This document shows, one piece after another, positions 33,502 to 42,016 of a stretch of DNA of 48,535 nucleotides; position 1 is the stretch's first letter, and each line of letters begins with the position of its first letter. Position numbers and translations under genes: made by a program. Below the pieces are notes generated by a model. That model was not told the origin of the DNA. It made no database searches and worked only from the letters and a program-made list of their open reading frames with translations. Location of the stretch: assembly GCA_015999745.1 (NCBI GenBank), contig JAECQP010000025.1:1-48535 (forward strand). The letters run 5' to 3'. This stretch comes from Sphingobacteriia bacterium. GTDB taxonomy: Bacteria; Bacteroidota; Bacteroidia; Chitinophagales; Chitinophagaceae.

Positions 33502-34782
33502 TCACCGCTGGAATTGCAGGTTGTAGTTATTGATATTGGAGTACCCGATCAGTTCATCATGCCTACCCCCAAAAGAACGGAAGTAGACCAGTACGGTATA
33601 GGTATTTTCTGTTTCCCAGGAATTTCCCTCCGTGAGTGAAGGATCCGATTTGGCATCCGGATCACCAACATCCCTGGTAACATAGGCATAACTGTAATAC
33701 CCTTGTTTCAGCAGCAATTTCTTTGTGTACATCTGCCGGGCGGCATCGTATTTCATCAGGGCTGTATCGCCAATCTGGTTACCGGTCAATTCCCCCACCA
33801 GGTAAACCTTTTTATCGGGCATCATCTGCCCTCTTTCCGGTACAAAACTGAACTGAACCTCCGCATAATCCGATTGCCACCAGGGATTGACCGGCTCAGT
33901 GGTTTTAATTTCATCAAAGCCGTTTCTGTCCCTGTAATACAGGTATTGCAAATCAGCCCTGACCCGGTCGGGTTTGATAAAAATCTGAACGGGGATGGAA
34001 CTACGGTCTATTTTTTCCACCCGGTCCGATTCAAACCGGAAACTCTGCAGATCGGCCCAGCGGTATTCCTTGCCAGCCGGAAAAATACAATCCTGTTCTG
34101 CATTAAATTCCATGGTACTGCCGCGGATAAAAGCGGGTTGCAGGTTTACGGCCGCATCGTCCCATCTTCCGTTTTGCAGGATCACGGTTTTAAATTGCTG
34201 CGGCGTAATCATATTCATCTGAGGCGCATTCACTACCAGCTGAATTTTCTGGTGCGTTCTGCTGAGCTGGTTATCGAAGGGTTGCTGAAAACGGGCTCCA
34301 ATATTGGTTTGCTGATCTACCACATAAAACCGTTTGGTAAACACTACTTTGGATATATCCCCGTCTGCATAAACTTTCAACAAATAATTACCGCTGCGCG
34401 AAGGAACGGCATTGCGCTCGGGCAGCATGGCCTGGTAATGAACATACGGCACCTGTGCAATGGAAGAAACCCGGTACTGGCTGATCCTGTTCTGCTGAAA
34501 TCCCCTGATATAATCAAAGGGGCTCCATTGCGCTTCTGACCAGTCTGCATTGCAAAGCTGATAAGTATAGAAATAATTGCGGGCATTGCGCACCAGGTCG
34601 TCAAAATGCAGCTCCAGCTGATCTCCGGAATTCAGTGAAATCATTGGAAGCGCCAACTGATCATTCTGCGGAAACAATTTGATCGTTTGGATAGTGGGGC
34701 TGTAAACCTTATCGGGCAGCGCCTGCGCCTGCAATAAACAAGGGAATAAAGCAATTATAAAAAAGGAACCGGCTAATTTCAT
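33502..34782 (-). CDS. Type IX secretion system plug protein (DUF5103 family)
   Basis: A 426-residue exported protein matching the DUF5103/T9SS plug family. In Flavobacterium the Plug protein closes the SprA outer-membrane translocon when PorV is absent. The signal peptide ends near LLQAQA (about residue 21). The mature part has immunoglobulin-like beta domains, with family-typical stretches QLELHFDDL, NYFYTYQLCNADW, GNYLLKVYADGD, DKKVYLVGELTG and a C-terminal YTVLVYFRSFGGRHDELIGY. It is a single gene here, divergent from the LolC/E-like gene. Its presence implies that the organism exports proteins by type IX secretion, though no other T9SS gene is in this window. Confidence 0.9.
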   Translation of the reverse strand: MKLAGSFFIIALFPCLLQAQALPDKVYSPTIQTIKLFPQNDQLALPMISLNSGDQLELHFDDLVRNARNYFYTYQLCNADWSEAQWSPFDYIRGFQQNRISQYRVSSIAQVPYVHYQAMLPERNAVPSRSGNYLLKVYADGDISKVVFTKRFYVVDQQTNIGARFQQPFDNQLSRTHQKIQLVVNAPQMNMITPQQFKTVILQNGRWDDAAVNLQPAFIRGSTMEFNAEQDCIFPAGKEYRWADLQSFRFESDRVEKIDRSSIPVQIFIKPDRVRADLQYLYYRDRNGFDEIKTTEPVNPWWQSDYAEVQFSFVPERGQMMPDKKVYLVGELTGNQIGDTALMKYDAARQMYTKKLLLKQGYYSYAYVTRDVGDPDAKSDPSLTEGNSWETENTYTVLVYFRSFGGRHDELIGYSNINNYNLQFQR

Positions 34783-34824
34783 ATAGAGGATAAACTTACA
34801 AAAATCACTGTTTCATCAAATGCT

Positions 34825-34856
34825 TTTGTTCCATTCACTAACACAGTGTAGTTTTG
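34825..34856 (+). promoter_or_regulatory. Promoter of the LolC/E-like permease gene
   Basis: TTTG (34825-34828), a 20-base spacer and TAGTTTTG (34849-34856) match the consensus. The start is expected near 34860, with the TTG start codon about 19 bases later. Confidence 0.75.
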
Positions 34857-34878
34857 AAACAGTCAAAAAGCGTACCAA

Positions 34879-36111
34879 TTGAACACGTCGTTCTTCATTG
34901 CAAAAAGACTGGCCTTCAGCAAACAACAGTCCTTCTCCCGTTTCATCATCCGCTTGTCGGTGGGTGCAACAGCCGTTGGTGTAGCTGCAATGATCATTAC
35001 GCTCTGCTTTGTAAACGGGTTTCAGGAGGCGGTGGCCAAAAAAGTGTACAGTTTCTGGGGGCATGTACGGGTACAGCATTTTGAACCCGATAAATCCATG
35101 GTGGCGGAGGAAGTACCCATCACCAGGAATACCGCAGTATTCAATACCATCCGGCAAACACCGGGCGTGGCTACCGTGCAGTCCTTTGCCACCAAGTCGG
35201 CGGTAATCGAGAAAAATAAAAACATTGAGGGTATTTTGCTGAAAGGCATTGAATCGGAATACGATTCGGCTACCCTGAAGCCCTATATGGTTTCCGGCAG
35301 ATGGATCCGTTTTGACGACAGCCTGTACAGCAGGGAAATCATCCTATCGCAGCAGCTCTCCAACCTGATGGGGATTCAGCTCAACGATACCATCAGCCTG
35401 TATTTTATCAGTTCCGAAGACGGCAGCCGGACCTATCGCAAGTTGCGGGTGGCCGGTATTTATAAAACCGGAATTGAAGAATACGACAAACTCTTTGCCA
35501 TTGGAGATCTCCGCCTGATCAGGCGGATCAACAACTGGGAAGCCGACCAGATCGGAGGGTATGAAATATTCATCAACGATTACCGCAATGCGGATTTACT
35601 GAATACAGCGCTCTTAAACAACCTTCCTGCACAATGGATGAGCCGTACCATACAATCCATCTATCCCAATATTTTTGACTGGCTGGATATACAGGATGTA
35701 AACAGAGATGTAATTTTCATCATTATGGCAGTGGTGGCCGTAATCAATTTAATTACCTGCCTGCTCATCCTGATCCTGGAAAGGACCCGGATGATTGGTC
35801 TATTAAAGGCCATTGGCGCTACGGAAAGCAATATTATAAAGATCTTTCTCTACTATGCCACTGTTATTGCAGGCATTGGTATCGGAGCCGGATTTATGCT
35901 GGGAACCGGGGTTTGTTTACTGCAGCAGTATACCGGGTTGATCTCGCTCAACGAAAGCGCTTATTATGTATCAATCGCGCCGGTAAAAATCATCTGGTGG
36001 CAGCTCGGCGTTGTTTGCCTGTTTACATGGATCATTTGTTATGTGGTACTGATCATTCCGGCGTTCCTGGTAAAAAAGATCAACCCCATCACCGCCATCC
36101 AGTTCCGTTAA
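34879..36111 (+). CDS. LolC/LolE-like ABC transporter permease (FtsX/MacB family)
   Basis: Inner-membrane permease of the lipoprotein-releasing or MacB type. The 410-residue protein begins MNTSFFIAKRLAF, with a first membrane helix at about 30-52 (IRLSVGATAVGVAAMIITL), a large periplasmic domain (about 60-265), and three C-terminal helices in the FtsX fold (about 270-300, 320-345, 375-400). The C-terminus ends VKKINPITAIQFR. The start is a TTG: no ATG precedes it, and the N-terminus matches the family start. No ATP-binding partner is adjacent. A good promoter lies just upstream. Lipoprotein release is the likely role, by family. Confidence 0.9.
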   Translation: MNTSFFIAKRLAFSKQQSFSRFIIRLSVGATAVGVAAMIITLCFVNGFQEAVAKKVYSFWGHVRVQHFEPDKSMVAEEVPITRNTAVFNTIRQTPGVATVQSFATKSAVIEKNKNIEGILLKGIESEYDSATLKPYMVSGRWIRFDDSLYSREIILSQQLSNLMGIQLNDTISLYFISSEDGSRTYRKLRVAGIYKTGIEEYDKLFAIGDLRLIRRINNWEADQIGGYEIFINDYRNADLLNTALLNNLPAQWMSRTIQSIYPNIFDWLDIQDVNRDVIFIIMAVVAVINLITCLLILILERTRMIGLLKAIGATESNIIKIFLYYATVIAGIGIGAGFMLGTGVCLLQQYTGLISLNESAYYVSIAPVKIIWWQLGVVCLFTWIICYVVLIIPAFLVKKINPITAIQFR

Positions 36112-36133
36112 ACCCGTTACAGGATCGTTCATT

Positions 36134-36862
36134 TTATTCTTTCCGCACCAGGTGCGAGAGCAATATGCCTGTGGCTACGGCAGCATTCAGGGATTCCGCC
36201 TCCCCTATCCGCGGGATGCTCACGGGGTTATCGATCAGGGGCATCAATTGATCATGAATACCCTTCGATTCATTTCCGATCAGCAAAATACCCGGTTTAG
36301 CATCTTGAATGTCATACACGGACTGTCCTTTTAACAAAGCCCCGTAAACAGGCACTTTAGCAGTTTGCAGGAAACCTGCAATGGGCATATAATGCATATT
36401 TACGCGGGTAATGCTGCCCATGGTACCCTGCACCACTTTGGGATTGAAAGCGTCCACGGAGTCTTCCGAAGCCACAATGGTATCAATCCCAAACCAGTCG
36501 GCAATGCGGATAATGGTGCCCATATTGCCCGGATCCTGGATGCAATCCAGGGCAATCATCCATTTATTTTCAGGAATCTGTAAAGGCTCCGGCCCGGGCG
36601 CTTCCACAATGGCCAGCACCTGGTTGGCTTTCTGCAACAAGCTGATCTTTTGAAGTTCGCCGGCGGAAACCCTTACCAGTTCGTAGTTTTCGGAAACAGG
36701 ACGATTCCACTCTTCGGTTGCATAAATTTTCCGGATGAGAAAACGACTGTTGATCAACTCATCTACCAGCTTCACACCTTCGGCAATAAAAAGCCCAGAC
36801 TCCTGTCTTTGTTTTTTATGGAATAAAGATTGAATATATTTGGCCTCATTCTTGCTTAACAT
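36134..36862 (-). CDS. TrmH/SpoU family RNA 2'-O-methyltransferase
   Basis: SAM-dependent methyltransferase of the SPOUT knot superfamily acting on rRNA or tRNA. The N-terminal part (about 1-95) is an RNA-binding domain starting MLSKNEAKYIQSL with FIAEGVKLVDEL. The catalytic part has the three SpoU motifs: QDPGNMGTIIRIADWFG, LIGNESKGI and IPRIGEAESLNAAVATGIL. The length of 242 residues is normal. Its start codon is only six bases from the divergent tamL start, so its promoter must lie inside tamL coding sequence. The target nucleotide is not known. Confidence 0.93.
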   Translation of the reverse strand: MLSKNEAKYIQSLFHKKQRQESGLFIAEGVKLVDELINSRFLIRKIYATEEWNRPVSENYELVRVSAGELQKISLLQKANQVLAIVEAPGPEPLQIPENKWMIALDCIQDPGNMGTIIRIADWFGIDTIVASEDSVDAFNPKVVQGTMGSITRVNMHYMPIAGFLQTAKVPVYGALLKGQSVYDIQDAKPGILLIGNESKGIHDQLMPLIDNPVSIPRIGEAESLNAAVATGILLSHLVRKE

Positions 36863-36868
36863 CCGGGT

Positions 36869-39259
36869 ATGTATTTGACCTTTAAAAGGCCGTTAAAAAA
36901 TGTGTTTTGCTGGTTACTGCTGATAGCAGCAACAGCCGTCTCCTGCTCGGAACAAAAAAGAACAGCAGTAAAGAACTATCCCCAAAACCGCGCATTTGTT
37001 TATCAGAACAAGATTGAACTGACCGGAAACTTTGCCAAAGATGAGAAAAAACGGCTATTAAGTCAATTAGAGAATTACTGGGACGACAGCATGAAAGTGC
37101 GGAAAGTGCAGGTTTTCGGTTTTTTCTATAAAATCAAGAGCCCTTCCGCATTCGACAGTTCAAAATTCAGCCGCTCCATCAATTTCATGAATGCGTATCT
37201 CAATTCGCAGGGTTATTATTATGCCGATTTCGAAAAAGGCTATCATATAGACACCGTAAAGGATCAGATCAGAGCGTATATTTCCATGCAGATCAACCCG
37301 GGCAAGAATATCACCATCGATACCGTTCGCTACGACCTCAACGATCCGGCGCTGGACAGTATTGCCAGGCTGGAGGCTAAAAACAGCTTACTGATACAGG
37401 GGCAGCCCTATACCAAGCAACTGATCAGCAATGAACTGGACAGGCTGGTAAATTTGTACAGAAGAAACGGTTATTTCAAGTTTACAAGGGAAGACCTGTA
37501 TGCCTATATAGACTCCAGCAACCAGCAATTGCTGCAGCTTACCCTTGATCCTTTTGAACAAGCCAAACTACTGACGGAAATAGCCAGGGCAAAAAAAGAA
37601 AAACCCAGTTGGGATATCATGGTTAAACGCAGAGAACTGGCCGACAGTTCCAGGTTGTTCCAGTACAAAATAGGGAATCTCTACTATTACCCCGAAACCA
37701 AAATCACGGATATACCCGACAGCCTGATGCTGCAGCAGGGTTTTAAAGAGTTTCGCCAACGCGAAGCCGTAATGCGGTACAGAAAAGGGATCATCAGATA
37801 TGCGCCCCTCCGGGAATACACTTATTTCAAAAAAGGCGATCTCTACAACGAAGACCGGTACTATAAAACCGTCAACGGACTGAGCCAGTTGGGGGCCTGG
37901 CAGAATGTGGATCTTCGCCCTGAATTCAGGGGAAAAGACAGCCTTGATTTTTATTTCTTTATGACACCTGCGGTAAAGCAAAGCTTTACCATCGACCTGG
38001 AAGGAAGCCGGAACACCGGGGATCTCGGATCGGGCAACCTGTTGGGAATCTCAACCAACCTTTCCTACAATAACCGGAATGTATGGAAACGGGCTATACA
38101 ATCGGTAGCAACCTTCAGAACGGGGGTGGAACTGAGCCTGCTCAGCAGTTCGGCGCAGCAAAGCGGATTGATTCAATCCTTCCTGATCAATGCGGGGCAT
38201 ACGTATGTATTCCCAAGAATTATTCAACCTTTTAAGATTGCCAGCGGGTTCAAAAAATTAGATAACCGGAGAACACTCTGGGCCATCAATGCAGGCTATG
38301 TAGACAGAAGAACTTTTTACAGATTGCGCACCCTCAACACCAGTTGGGGTTACGAATGGAAAAAAGGCAATACGGTTTACCTGTATAAGCCCCTGAATAT
38401 AGAACTGAATGCACTGGACAAACTGGATTCATTGAACAGCATGATTCAGAAAAATCCCTTTCTCAAAGCATCCTTTAACGAAGGAAATATTGTAAGCCAG
38501 TCTTTCTCCGTCATCAAAACCACGATCAGCAAAAAAAATCCCAACAAGAGTCACTATTTCCGTTTTGGAATAGAAGAGGCAGGCGGTTTGTTTGGCTTCA
38601 TTCCCGGATTAAAAGGACAGATTTACCGCTATATTAAAGCGGAGAATGAATACAGGCATTCCATTAAGATTAATAAATCGGAGTGGGCATTTCGCGCATA
38701 CGGAGGCATTGGATACAATTACGGAAGCGATTCTACCATTGGTATTACCCTTCCGTTCTTTAAACAATTCTCCGCCGGTGGCCCGAACTCCATGCGGGCC
38801 TGGACCCTGCGTCAGTTGGGGCTGGGAAGCTCCAGCCAAAGTGAACAGGATACATTAAGAAATGCATTCAGAGACCGTTATGGTGATATGCAACTGGAAA
38901 TGAATATTGAATACCGCTTTCCACTGGCGGAGATCGGAAGCTTTAAAATCGGCAGCGCGTTGTATGCAGATATCGGAAACGTCTGGAATATTAAGAAAAC
39001 GAATAACACAGATCCTTCCACCCTGTTTAGTTTCAGTAACCTGGGAAGAGATGTAGCCATTGGCATCGGTACCGGTTTGCGCTTTGATCTTTCCTATTTC
39101 CTGATCCGGTTAGACTTTGCTTATAAATTGAAAGACCCGCTCAGAACAACCAATGGAGGCTGGATGAGCTTCAAAGATTTCCAATGGACCGATACCCGGA
39201 CCAACGGTCTTCAGATTCCAAATTATGCCCTGCAACTGGGGATCGGATTACCCTTCTGA
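36869..39259 (+). CDS. tamL: Omp85-family translocation and assembly lipoprotein TamL
   Basis: Outer-membrane BamA/TamA relative of Bacteroidota that works with TamB in envelope assembly. The 796-residue protein has a lipoprotein signal with Cys26 (TAVSC). POTRA-like domains follow over about 35-370, with repeated NFMNAYLNSQGYYYADF and NLYRRNGYFKF type elements. A C-terminal 16-strand barrel follows, including the GGPNSMRAW(T)LRQLG block that corresponds to the Omp85 VRGF-like loop, and LQLGIGLPF at the end. Its start is six bases from trmH, head to head, and its 3' end overlaps truB by 12 bases tail to tail. tamB is not in the window. Confidence 0.9.
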   Translation: MYLTFKRPLKNVFCWLLLIAATAVSCSEQKRTAVKNYPQNRAFVYQNKIELTGNFAKDEKKRLLSQLENYWDDSMKVRKVQVFGFFYKIKSPSAFDSSKFSRSINFMNAYLNSQGYYYADFEKGYHIDTVKDQIRAYISMQINPGKNITIDTVRYDLNDPALDSIARLEAKNSLLIQGQPYTKQLISNELDRLVNLYRRNGYFKFTREDLYAYIDSSNQQLLQLTLDPFEQAKLLTEIARAKKEKPSWDIMVKRRELADSSRLFQYKIGNLYYYPETKITDIPDSLMLQQGFKEFRQREAVMRYRKGIIRYAPLREYTYFKKGDLYNEDRYYKTVNGLSQLGAWQNVDLRPEFRGKDSLDFYFFMTPAVKQSFTIDLEGSRNTGDLGSGNLLGISTNLSYNNRNVWKRAIQSVATFRTGVELSLLSSSAQQSGLIQSFLINAGHTYVFPRIIQPFKIASGFKKLDNRRTLWAINAGYVDRRTFYRLRTLNTSWGYEWKKGNTVYLYKPLNIELNALDKLDSLNSMIQKNPFLKASFNEGNIVSQSFSVIKTTISKKNPNKSHYFRFGIEEAGGLFGFIPGLKGQIYRYIKAENEYRHSIKINKSEWAFRAYGGIGYNYGSDSTIGITLPFFKQFSAGGPNSMRAWTLRQLGLGSSSQSEQDTLRNAFRDRYGDMQLEMNIEYRFPLAEIGSFKIGSALYADIGNVWNIKKTNNTDPSTLFSFSNLGRDVAIGIGTGLRFDLSYFLIRLDFAYKLKDPLRTTNGGWMSFKDFQWTDTRTNGLQIPNYALQLGIGLPF

Positions 39260-39958
39260 TTGTTTGAGCCGGTTAATCTCTGCTTCAAATTCGTCCATGG
39301 TCTGCGCCTGATCGAGGGTGAATGTACCAATACGGGTTCTGCACAAGCTGCTCATGTAACCACCCACGCCAAGGGCTTTGCCGAAATCATGGGATAAACT
39401 CCTGATATACGTTCCCGTTGAGCAAACCACTCTAAAATGTACTACCGGAAGTTCAATTTTGGTAACCCTGAATTCGTAAATGGTCACCGGACGTGGCTCC
39501 AGTTGCACATCTTCTCCTTTGCGCGCTGCAAGGTAAACGGGCTTCCCGTCTTTCTTAATAGCAGAATGAGCAGGGGGAACCTGCATGATGGGGCCGGTGA
39601 ATTGCGCGGTGGCTGCATGAATCATTTCATCGGTCAGGTGGTTGATGGGTTGATGCTGTTCGGGGGTGCTTTCCAGATCGTAGGTGGGCGTAACAGCGCC
39701 CAGCGTAATGGTACCGGTATATTCTTTTTCCATGCCCATATACGTATTGATCTGCTTGGTAAATTTACCGGTACAAACAATCAGCAGACCGGTTGCCAGG
39801 GGATCCAGTGTTCCGGCATGCCCAACCTTAACGATTCGGGTAAGGTTGCGGATTTTACGAACCACATCAAAAGAGGTCCATTCAAGCGGCTTATTAAGCA
39901 GGATCACTTTCCCTTCCAGAAAGGGTTGCAGGGCGGGATGAATTTCTTTCTGTCGCAT
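39248..39958 (-). CDS. truB: tRNA pseudouridine-55 synthase
   Basis: Makes pseudouridine 55 in the T loop of tRNAs. The 236-residue protein has the KPLEWTSFDVV start (23-33), the catalytic GHAGTLDPLATGLL motif with Asp52, the RVVCSTGTYIRSL block and the SLCRTRIGTF C-terminal block. The optional PUA domain is absent, giving the short Bacteroidota form. It is the last gene of the cluster proS-DUF898-M48-truB, 15 bases after the peptidase gene. Confidence 0.96.
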   Translation of the reverse strand: MRQKEIHPALQPFLEGKVILLNKPLEWTSFDVVRKIRNLTRIVKVGHAGTLDPLATGLLIVCTGKFTKQINTYMGMEKEYTGTITLGAVTPTYDLESTPEQHQPINHLTDEMIHAATAQFTGPIMQVPPAHSAIKKDGKPVYLAARKGEDVQLEPRPVTIYEFRVTKIELPVVHFRVVCSTGTYIRSLSHDFGKALGVGGYMSSLCRTRIGTFTLDQAQTMDEFEAEINRLKQSEG

Positions 39959-39973
39959 AATAAAAAAACAGCA

Positions 39974-41050
39974 TTAATGTTTGAGCTGAAGCCAGAGCGA
40001 GTCGAGCGACGGTTTGGGTGCAAAGGAAATGTTTTTATGCGTAGCAGCAAATTGATCGGCATGTTTTATTCTGCTGTCTGTATCCGGATGAGAACTCAGG
40101 AATGAAATACCTGCAGGCATTTCAGCTTCTGCAGCTTTAAAATGAAGCATCAATTTTTTCATCCCCGCAGGATCTATACCATTGACAAGCATGGTCTGCA
40201 TGCCATTTTCATCAGCAGACTCCTCAATACTTCTGGAATAGTTCAAACTTTGCAGCATATCGGCATTGTCGATCAGCACCGCTAATATACCTGATACATC
40301 ATTCAGTACAACAGAGATAAGTATGCCGGTAGCGGCGCTCCTTAATACAGCGCGAAGGCTATGCCTGCCGTTTACGTGTGCAGATTCGTGCGCAAGCAGC
40401 GCCACCATTTCATCCGCATCTTTCATGGTACGAATGATGCCGTTGTATACCACAATATTTCCGCCTGGCATGGCAAATGCATTCAGCTCCTTATTTTTTA
40501 CAACCGTTATTTTAATTGGATAGGTTTTACTCAGTTGCAGTTCTTTGGCAAAGGATTGCAACTGTGCCGTTTTAGCGGAATCAATTGCTTCCCCGCTCAC
40601 AAATGCCTTGTAGAACCGGTCTCCCAGTTGCATTTCATATTCAGGCGTAATCAACCGAAGCCCTGCCAGTGGAATCAAACGGGTGATGCCCAGGTAAGCG
40701 CCAGCCAGTATCGCTACGGTCAATGCAACCAGTACCGAAGTTTTAAGTTGAAAGAGTTTAAAAAAAATACTGTGATTGGCCTTATTGATCATCATTTGCA
40801 GCGCCGGGAACCAGGAGGCACCAGGAGGTGCCACCATGTATTGGGTGCCACGCCTGTTCAAAAAAACATTCATGCTGCCCGGAAGGGATTGTATCCTGCA
40901 TTCATGATAGGGGAAAAAAAGAACGGGCTCATCGGCATTCCAGTATGCGCCCTGCTGAATGGAAATACCGTTTTCGTTGAAAAACATCGAAACCGTTTGC
41001 CCGCCAGCCTGCAAACCATCAAAAAAAATAACCTTATGTATATGTTTCAT
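39974..41050 (-). CDS. M48 family metallopeptidase with N-terminal cytosolic domain
   Basis: Zinc peptidase of the M48 (HtpX/Oma1-like) family. Residues 1-95 form a soluble domain with FFDGLQAGGQTVSMFF and ADEPVLFFPY stretches. A membrane helix (about 103-125) follows, then the peptidase domain with HESAH at 221-225 and the third zinc ligand Glu276 in the EESADENG segment. A second hydrophobic stretch lies at 240-262. Its ATG overlaps the stop of the DUF898 gene by one base (TGATG), which implies coupled translation. DUF898-M48 neighbours occur in other phyla too, as I recall. It probably degrades or processes membrane proteins; the substrate is unknown. Confidence 0.92.
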   Translation of the reverse strand: MKHIHKVIFFDGLQAGGQTVSMFFNENGISIQQGAYWNADEPVLFFPYHECRIQSLPGSMNVFLNRRGTQYMVAPPGASWFPALQMMINKANHSIFFKLFQLKTSVLVALTVAILAGAYLGITRLIPLAGLRLITPEYEMQLGDRFYKAFVSGEAIDSAKTAQLQSFAKELQLSKTYPIKITVVKNKELNAFAMPGGNIVVYNGIIRTMKDADEMVALLAHESAHVNGRHSLRAVLRSAATGILISVVLNDVSGILAVLIDNADMLQSLNYSRSIEESADENGMQTMLVNGIDPAGMKKLMLHFKAAEAEMPAGISFLSSHPDTDSRIKHADQFAATHKNISFAPKPSLDSLWLQLKH

Positions 41051-41994
41051 CAGATCACAAATCCAAAGTCAAAAAAATCGGCCATATCCTCTCCCGTTGC
41101 ATCGCTGTAATCGGATTGTTCCTGCCGGAGCAAATCAAATTCAATGGTACCATCCAGCACCATATGCCGCATAACAAAATTCAGCGAACGCACCACAATC
41201 CATGGAGTAGCCAGGCCTAAAGTAAAAATAAACAACAACAGGTTCACGATCAACAGCGCGACAAAATCACCTCCGGTTGCATTGGCACGGAACAACATGG
41301 TTTCATCGTCCTTAGTCAGTCGCATATTATCTACATAATAGGCAAACAGTTCTTTCTGCCACCAGAAAAAATAAACGCCGAGTGTAATAGCAGTCAGAAA
41401 ATATCCTTTGAGCATCAGCAGAAAATATTCGCTGCCAACTCCCTTGTAAGCAAACCGCGCATTGCCCACCCGGATATTGCAAACCAGGTATCTGCGCATA
41501 TTCATCAGGAACCAGGGACTGTAAATGCCCAGGGTAATGATCGAAAAAAACGCTCCTTTGATGAACAACCGTACAAATGCCCATTTATTGCCGGTATAAC
41601 CAAAGCGAATTCCAGACCAGGTGGTTTTGGCGAACCGGTAACGATAAGAACCATGAATAGAGAGCGGCATCACCAGTAACAGGCATCCATAAAATAAGAT
41701 GATACCGGCGGTTTCAGCCTTATTCATAAGGCACACCAACAGTGTTGCGTAAAATACTATTAACAGGGCAAATGCCTTGATAAAGCCTTTAAACATTTCG
41801 CTGCCCGTACCGCTGAAAACAAAGGGCTGCCCCTCAAATACGGATTGTCCGTACAGGTAATTCAGCGAGCGCGCCTTAGCCCAGGGATAATACAATCCAA
41901 GCGTTACCGCAGTCAGAATCATATTTACCAACTGAATTTTGAAATAATCCAGCCCATTCCCCTGAAAGGAGATCGCATATTTATTGTATTCCAT
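41050..41994 (-). CDS. DUF898 (YjgN family) multi-pass membrane protein
   Basis: An uncharacterised inner-membrane protein of 314 residues. Four copies of a TLGxxxPW-like motif are visible at residues 31-38, 154-161, 204-211 (TLGVYFFW) and 258-265. Each follows a hydrophobic helix, and most are followed by a basic segment such as AKARSLNYLY or NMRRYLVCNI. This points to an internally duplicated fold. A phrase like FSGTGSEMFKGF (60-71) recurs as YKGVGSEYFLLML (183-195). It is 22 bases after proS and overlaps the M48 peptidase start. A role as partner or substrate of that peptidase is inferred from the tight coupling only. Confidence 0.85.
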   Translation of the reverse strand: MEYNKYAISFQGNGLDYFKIQLVNMILTAVTLGLYYPWAKARSLNYLYGQSVFEGQPFVFSGTGSEMFKGFIKAFALLIVFYATLLVCLMNKAETAGIILFYGCLLLVMPLSIHGSYRYRFAKTTWSGIRFGYTGNKWAFVRLFIKGAFFSIITLGIYSPWFLMNMRRYLVCNIRVGNARFAYKGVGSEYFLLMLKGYFLTAITLGVYFFWWQKELFAYYVDNMRLTKDDETMLFRANATGGDFVALLIVNLLLFIFTLGLATPWIVVRSLNFVMRHMVLDGTIEFDLLRQEQSDYSDATGEDMADFFDFGFVI

Positions 41995-42016
41995 ACAATA
42001 AATATATCAAAAATGG

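Noticed and set aside
33703..34539. 278-residue plus-strand open frame
   Set aside because: Antisense to the type IX secretion plug gene; no signal, motif or promoter supports it.
40361..41110. 249-residue plus-strand open frame
   Set aside because: Antisense to the M48 peptidase gene, which has intact HExxH and ExxxD motifs.
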